The position numbers were made by a program, and so were the translations under genes. Below are positions 59,009 to 64,000 of a DNA stretch of 64,000 bases, piece by piece. Below the pieces are notes generated by a model, which was given only the letters and a program-made list of their open reading frames with translations, did not search any database and had not been told where the DNA came from. This DNA comes from Nyssa sinensis (Eukaryota; Streptophyta; Magnoliopsida; Cornales; Nyssaceae). Numbering within the stretch: the stretch's first letter is position 1; the number at the start of each line of letters is the position of its first letter. The stretch is taken from assembly GCA_008638375.1 (NCBI GenBank), contig CM018032.1, positions 5,180,501 through 5,244,500 on the forward strand, read 5' to 3'.

Positions 59009-62000
59009 TGTTGGGTTTTTATTTTAAAACAAATATTATGATGTATTTATTTACCATATAACATAACAATATAAAAAGGAAAAATAATTAATAATATCAA
59101 AGGAGAGAATGCAAAGAGAATAACAAAAAAATCTAGCCTGAGAGAAAATTAAAGTAAGGCACACTTCCAAGCGATGTCTTAAAGTCGAAGCTCCTCCCTA
59201 CGTGCGGGTGCTATCGGAGTCAGTCAGCTCCAAGATACAACCCTATGATATCACAGAAAATGTCTATTATATGTACGTCAACAATAGATAAAAGTACCGA
59301 ATCCTCTATCACGTTGCCCAGAAAAACAAAAAAAAAATACGAAGAAAAACTCACAAAAAAATAAAAAATAAAGATATTGTAGAAGAGAATCTCAAATATT
59401 TTTTTGTCATATCTTGGAATGATCCAATCCATGGCTCAAATACATAGCTTCTCCATCATCTAGCTGTTATAGTCTTTAAGGCTGACATTATACCCATTAT
59501 GACCACGTAATGAAATTTTTAATAAAATCATAATAGCTAGTAACCCTTGAAATTGAAATATCTCATTTAATGTTTTATTTTAATTTAAAATATTCAACAA
59601 TCCCCCGTTTTAAATAAAATAAAACAACAATGAAACTTTATAAAATTAAGTATATATAAATAAAAATTATTTGGGCAACTTTATACTATGCAATAAGTGT
59701 AGGTGTCTTCCGACTTGAACCTCACTTGGTGTTAACCAGCTTCCATTTGAAGGATCATAGTGAACTAGGTGTTGAATTAGACCTTTTGAACCGAACTTCA
59801 ACTAGTCACACACATAATATATAGATGTAGGATTCAAGTGTGGGTTAGCGCCATTAATGGTCATGCACTGATCTTGATCCTCATGGAACTTTTAGAGAAT
59901 CGCCCAATTCTCACGTCGCGACCTCACGACAAGTTCCACTTAGATGAGTCATTCAGCAATACATGTGACCAGTACCTCGCAGACAATTCCTGCATTGGCC
60001 TCATCCAGGATATTATATAAGCGAATCTTACAGGGGTACAATAGAATTGCACCTCACGGGCAAAACCCCTGCCTTGGCACTCATAATGAATAATACCCTT
60101 CTTAATGTCATATATCAACAGCACTAATGTCATAGGGATGAGCAAGAGTGAATCTCCTCAAAGTAGTGCTAAATCTAAGTCACGCAATATGGATTGTTCC
60201 TACCCATTGAACCTTCTTCATGGGATCTCTAATCGCAAAGGTTGGGTTACCTCCCTAGGTGACTCCCTTACGGGCTTAGGCCCATCTTCCTCGACAAGTC
60301 TAGGACTCTGCTCCTAGACAATCCTTTCGTTAGCTGATCAGTTATATTTTTCTCAGATTTCACAAACTCTAAGGATATTACATCCTTATTTATCAAGCTT
60401 CTTACAGATTTATACATTACCAATATATGTATGTTCATCTTCTTATTTGACTGCACCTGCCTTACTAAAGCTATCACAGCTTTACTATTACAATGTATAG
60501 CTATTGCAGGCATTGGTTTCTCCACTAAGGGTAAGTCTAATAATATATTTTTAATCCACCCGGCCTCAATGCATGTGCTATCTAATCTTATCAATTCAGA
60601 CTTCATGGTACTTCTTGAAATCAAAGTTTATTTTTTAGACCCTCAAGAAATGGCTGCTCCTCCAAGCATAAATACATATCCAGTTGTAGATTTCACATCT
60701 AAGTTATTAGTGATCCAATTATCATCATTATATCTTTCTACCACTCCAGAAAAACTTTTATAACACAAGGAATATCTCATTGTTCATCTCAAATATCTAA
60801 ACACTCTTTCTAAGTCAACCCTATGAATTTTACTTGGATTATGTGTGTACCTACTTAGTCTCTTAACCGCAAAGGTTATATCAGGTCTGGTTTTATTAGT
60901 TATATATAATAGTAATCCTACTAATTGGGAATACCTTAATTGGGATGTAAGCTCTCCATTATTCTCCATCAAGGGTACATTAGGATCATATAAGTTGTCA
61001 TAGGCTTACTTTTAAAGTAATTGAATTTTTTTTTGACATTTTCTCTATTGTACTTGTTTGATTTAAAATAATCTCCTTAGAAGTTCTCTCTAATTTTATT
61101 TCCAAAATTACATAAGTTTCACCTAAATCTTTCATATCAAAACTCCTTGAAAGATATGTTTTTATGTCATTAACTATTTCTAAGTCTATCCCAAATATTA
61201 AAATATTATCAACATAAAGACACAAAATTACATACTCTTTAATATTTTCTTTGTACTATACACATTTGTCATGTTTATTTATCTTAAAACCATAATTATC
61301 ACTTTCTCAAACTTCTCATGCCACTATTTAAGAGCTTGTTTAAGGCCATAAAGTGATTTGACCAACTTGCATACTTTATGTTCTTGACCTTTAACTATAA
61401 ACTTTTTAGGTTGCTCCATATATATATCTCCTCATCTACGTCTCCATTTAAGAACATATACATATATATATATATATATTGTTAGGATTTTATTTTAAAA
61501 CAAATATTATGATGTATTTATTTATCATGTAGCATAACAATATAAAAAGGAAAAATAATCAATAATATCAAAGGAGGGAATGCAAAGAGAATAACAAGAA
61601 AATTTGGATTGAGAGAATAGTGAGGCACACCTCCAAGTATTGTCTTAAAGTTGAAACTCCTTACGTGCGGGTGCTACCGGAGTCAATCGGCTCCAAGGTA
61701 CAACCCTATGATCTCACAGAAGATATCTACTATATGCACGTCAACAATAGACAAATGTATTGAATCCTCTATCACGTTGCCTAAAAAAACAAAAATATAT
61801 GAAGAAAAACTCATAAAAAAGAGAAGAGAAATATATTGTAGAAGAGAATCTCAAATATTTTTTTGTCATATCTTCATCAACTAGCCGTTATAGTTTTTAA
61901 GACTGACATTATACCTATTATAGTCATTTAATAAAATTTTTAATAAAATCATAACAAGTAATTCTTAAAATTGAAATATCTTATTTAATGTTTTATTTTA

Positions 62001-62017
62001 ATTTTAAATATTCAATA
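59009..62017 (-). mobile_element. Internally deleted Ty1/copia element
   Basis: LTRs at 59009-59599 and 61490-62017 begin TGTTGGG/TGTTAGG and end ATATTCAACA/ATATTCAATA, flanked by TATAT (which lies in simple TA sequence, so weak proof). The right LTR has lost about 60 bases. The minus strand reads copia RT (KLVKSLYGLKQALK, CVFMLIIF then LYVDNILIFGIDLEIVNDIK, TRPDITFAVKRLSRYTHNPS) and RNase H (MISRSTMKSELIRLDSTCIE, AIHCNSKAVIAL, DQLTKGLSRSRV). A purine tract adjoins the left LTR (AACGGGGGATTG). Gag, protease, integrase and primer site are missing, as the RT region runs straight into TA-rich sequence before the right LTR. Confidence 0.9.
60268..61450 (-). pseudogene. Copia RT and RNase H relic
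   Basis: Three main frames: 61450-61226 (RT fingers, EEIYMEQPKKFIVKGQEHKV), 61225-60998 (palm, YVDNILIFG, where copia normally has YVDDM/IL), 60972-60784 (LRYSQLVGLLLYITNKTRPD) and 60624-60268 (RNase H, EAGWIKNILLDLPL). Stops after QALK, VLR and KSM and frame changes between the parts inactivate it. Confidence 0.85.
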
Positions 62018-62282
62018 TATATATATAGAGAGAGAGGTTATGTAATGCCTTAACTAATCAACTTTATATACTATTACGTTAATATTTTGAACTTTTTTTA
62101 AGGCACTAATCTATATTCAAATGCAAGAGACAGTATGACGTAAATTCCATTAGAACTAGCTTTCAGGTGGGTTAGTGTTGGGTGGTCCTTGTATCTCCAA
62201 AACAAACTTTAAAATTAGGGGCATTAGAGTAAAAGTACCAAAGACATGATTGATGAACCCTGATAATGACCCGCGCGCTGTG
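62018..62282. other. Upstream region of the NSP2-like gene
   Basis: After the copia right LTR and a short (GA)n run, about 240 bases separate it from the TATA box. The copia element therefore lies right at the gene's proximal promoter and may have replaced more distant promoter sequence. No further motif is evident to me. Confidence 0.45.
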
Positions 62283-62290
62283 TATAAAAG
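62283..62290 (+). promoter_or_regulatory. TATA box of the NSP2-like gene
   Basis: TATAAAAG, preceded by GCGCGCTGTG and followed by GC-richer sequence, is a strong TATA match 262 bases before the start codon. The transcript leader would hold a (CT)n tract at 62480-62496, common in plant 5' UTRs. Confidence 0.65.
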
Positions 62291-62551
62291 CCAACCAGGC
62301 CCAAGCCTAGTGATCAGCAGCTCATCTTAGTCATTAATCCTCTTTTAATCCTTTCTATGGGATTTCCCACAAACTATGTCGGCCGTATGTCTTCATAGCC
62401 TTACAGCTCTCCCCAAACGAGGTCGAGCGTGGCTTTTTTTAGCTTCCCTACCTTCACTATCCCTTGTTTAATTCAGCTCTCTCTCTCTCTCTCTCCATTT
62501 AAATCTGGAACATCCTGAGTCAATTTAAGGTCACACCAAGCTAGCTTAGTT

Positions 62552-64000
62552 ATGGCCATGGTCGTCGATGACGCCGTTGCCGACCTCGACTTTTCCTGTT
62601 ACAGCCCCACCACAAGGTCCACCTCCACCACCACCACTACAGAGGATGACTATGGGTGCAACTGGAACAATTGGTCGCCGGTCGTCGACTGGGATGCACT
62701 TTCAGGCGGTCACGACGACTTCCATGACCTCATTGAATCGATGATGGACGACAATAGCGAGCTGCACCACCCACCTAGGGTCCAAGAAGGGTGCAACTCT
62801 GTGTCCATTGACACAGTGATGGTCGATGAAGAAACAAAGAGCGCCGACGATTTCAAAGGACTGAGGCTCGTCCATCTCCTGATGGCCGCCGCCGAGGCGC
62901 TGACCGGCGTGAACAAGAGCCGTGAACTGGCTCGGGTGATATTGGTTCGGCTCAAGGAGTTGGTGTCTCCAACTGATGGCTCTAACATGGAGAGGTTGGC
63001 GGCCTATTTTACCGACGCCCTTCAGGGTTTGCTAGAAGGCGCCGGTGGTGTCCACGGTAAGCACATGTTGAGTAATGGACCCCACCACCGTCATGATCAC
63101 CATCAGACGGACGTCCTTGCCGCATTTCAGTTGTTACAGGACATGTCCCCTTATGTTAAGTTCGGACACTTCACAGCCAATCAAGCAATTTTAGAAGCTG
63201 TGGCACATGATAAGCGGGTCCACATAATTGACTATGATATCATGGAGGGGATTCAATGGGCATCGTTGATGCAAGCACTAGTATCAAGAAAAGATGGTCC
63301 ACCGGCTCCACACCTTAGGATCACTGCACTATCAAGAGGTGGGAACGGTCGGCGATCGATCGGGAACGTCCAAGAGACCGGTCGCCGTTTGATTGCATTC
63401 GCGGCATCGATTGGCCAATCATTTTCTTTCCATCAGTGTAGGTTGGACTCAGACGAGACATTTCGACCATCTGCTTTAAAATTGGTCAAAGGAGAGGCCT
63501 TAATTATCAATTGTATGCTACACTTGCCTCACTTTAGCTATCGTGCGCCGGACTCAATTGTTTCATTTTTATTCGGAGCCAAGACCCTCAGCCCGAGGTT
63601 AGTTACCCTAGTGGAGGAGGAGGTGGGACCGACGGGGGACGGAGGGTTTGTAGGCCGATTCATGGACACATTGCACCATTACTCTGCGGTGTACGACTCG
63701 CTTGAGGCCGGATTTCCGATGCAAGGTCGGGCTCGAGCATTGGTGGAGCGGGTCTTCTTGGGGCCCCGGATATCCACATCATTGGCGCGAATTTATCATA
63801 CGCACGGGGAGGAGGAGAGCTGCTCTTGGGGGGAATGGTTGCTTGCAGCTGGGTTCCGTCCCATTAACATAAGCTTCGCCAACCACTGTCAAGCAAAATT
63901 GTTGTTAGGACTCTTCAACGATGGTTATAGGGTGGAGGAGTTAACCAAGAATAGGCTCGTTTTAGGTTGGAAATCCCGACGTTTGCTTTCAGCCTCTATT
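62552..64000 (+). CDS. NSP2: GRAS transcription factor, NSP2 type (3' end outside window)
   Basis: One open frame of 483 codons without intron or stop runs from ATG 62552 to the window end. A Ser/Thr and Asp-rich N-terminus (to about residue 105) is followed by the GRAS domain: LHR1 around 105-140 ([27 protein letters not shown]), the VHIID motif at 223-227 with [26 protein letters not shown], a PFYRE-like region ([14 protein letters not shown]), and the SAW region ([36 protein letters not shown]). [11 protein letters not shown] and the [15 protein letters not shown] ending are typical of NSP2. Only a short C-terminal tail is lost. NSP2 acts in the nucleus with NSP1 in rhizobial and mycorrhizal signalling and strigolactone control. 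The first Met is chosen as the first in frame after the stop-bearing leader; a second Met lies at codon 3. GC content is well above that of the flanks. Confidence 0.93.
   Translation, partial: MAMVVDDAVADLDFSCYSPTTRSTSTTTTTEDDYGCNWNNWSPVVDWDALSGGHDDFHDLIESMMDDNSELHHPPRVQEGCNSVSIDTVMVDEETKSADDFKGLRLVHLLMAAAEALTGVNKSRELARVILVRLKELVSPTDGSNMERLAAYFTDALQGLLEGAGGVHGKHMLSNGPHHRHDHHQTDVLAAFQLLQDMSPYVKFGHFTANQAILEAVAHDKRVHIIDYDIMEGIQWASLMQALVSRKDGPPAPHLRITALSRGGNGRRSIGNVQETGRRLIAFAASIGQSFSFHQCRLDSDETFRPSALKLVKGEALIINCMLHLPHFSYRAPDSIVSFLFGAKTLSPRLVTLVEEEVGPTGDGGFVGRFMDTLHHYSAVYDSLEAGFPMQGRARALVERVFLGPRISTSLARIYHTHGEEESCSWGEWLLAAGFRPINISFANHCQAKLLLGLFNDGYRVEELTKNRLVLGWKSRRLLSASI
62934..62954 (+). promoter_or_regulatory. 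miR171h-type target site in NSP2 coding sequence
   Basis: GGGTGATATTGGTTCGGCTCA in the LHR1 region codes for part of [11 protein letters not shown]. It pairs with the published miR171h guide (which targets NSP2 mRNA in Medicago) at 18 of 21 positions, the exceptions including both ends, and the centre of the duplex is intact apart from one G:U-type position. Cleavage would reduce NSP2, for instance when phosphate or symbiosis signals change. The guide was recalled from memory, so the match needs checking. Confidence 0.65.

Overview
The window is nuclear DNA of a flowering plant. It is AT-rich, its genes are split by long introns, microsatellites are common, and plant transposable elements of many classes are nested in one another. 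A dicot seems more likely than a grass, but the sequence does not settle this. There is no bacterial, organellar or CRISPR sequence.

Host genes. (1) About 765-4516 (+): the 3' exons of a gene whose product ends in an OB-fold/zinc-ribbon region like the C-terminal part of replication protein A large subunits; its 5' part lies before the window. (2) 5630-14679 (+): a split gene for a small helical protein I do not recognise. Four phase-compatible exons are visible, and one of its introns has grown to over 5 kb with inserted repeats. (3) 23908-23963 (-): what looks like a terminal exon and 3' UTR of an unplaced gene. (4) 62552-64000 (+): an intronless GRAS transcription factor of the NSP2 type (symbiosis signalling), cut by the window end, with a site resembling the miR171h target.

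Mobile DNA. The dominant object is a 10,235-bp Ty3/gypsy retrotransposon of the Tat lineage (36028-46262, reading on -). It has 564-bp LTRs, a 5-bp target duplication (ATTGT), a TGGCGCC primer-binding site and a purine tract. Gag, protease, RT, RNase H, a second archaeal-type RNase H and integrase are all recognisable but broken by stops and frameshifts. Between integrase and its 3' LTR lies an oppositely oriented gene with its own TATA box, two short introns and a coiled-coil C-terminus, separated from pol by an array of about 77-bp repeats. A fragment of a related Tat pol is at 32758-34117 (+). A deleted gypsy element with a nearly identical primer site is at 51704-53453. A LINE RT relic (53760-56270) is split by a 705-bp solo LTR with a perfect target duplication. 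A deleted copia element sits at 59009-62017, and a small LTR-bounded element at 48235-50010. DNA elements include a 1177-bp hAT with a perfect 8-bp duplication (11891-13067), a 202-bp hAT-like MITE (23006-23207), an Emigrant/pogo-like MITE, two copies of a GGGTAAATTACA-type MITE, and a 182-bp fold-back MITE.

The rest (about 14.7-22.8 kb, 24-32 kb, 46-47 kb, 57-59 kb) is AT-rich DNA in which I can support no gene. Most short open frames there are chance. Exon coordinates come from splice signals and reading-frame continuity read by eye and need transcript support.
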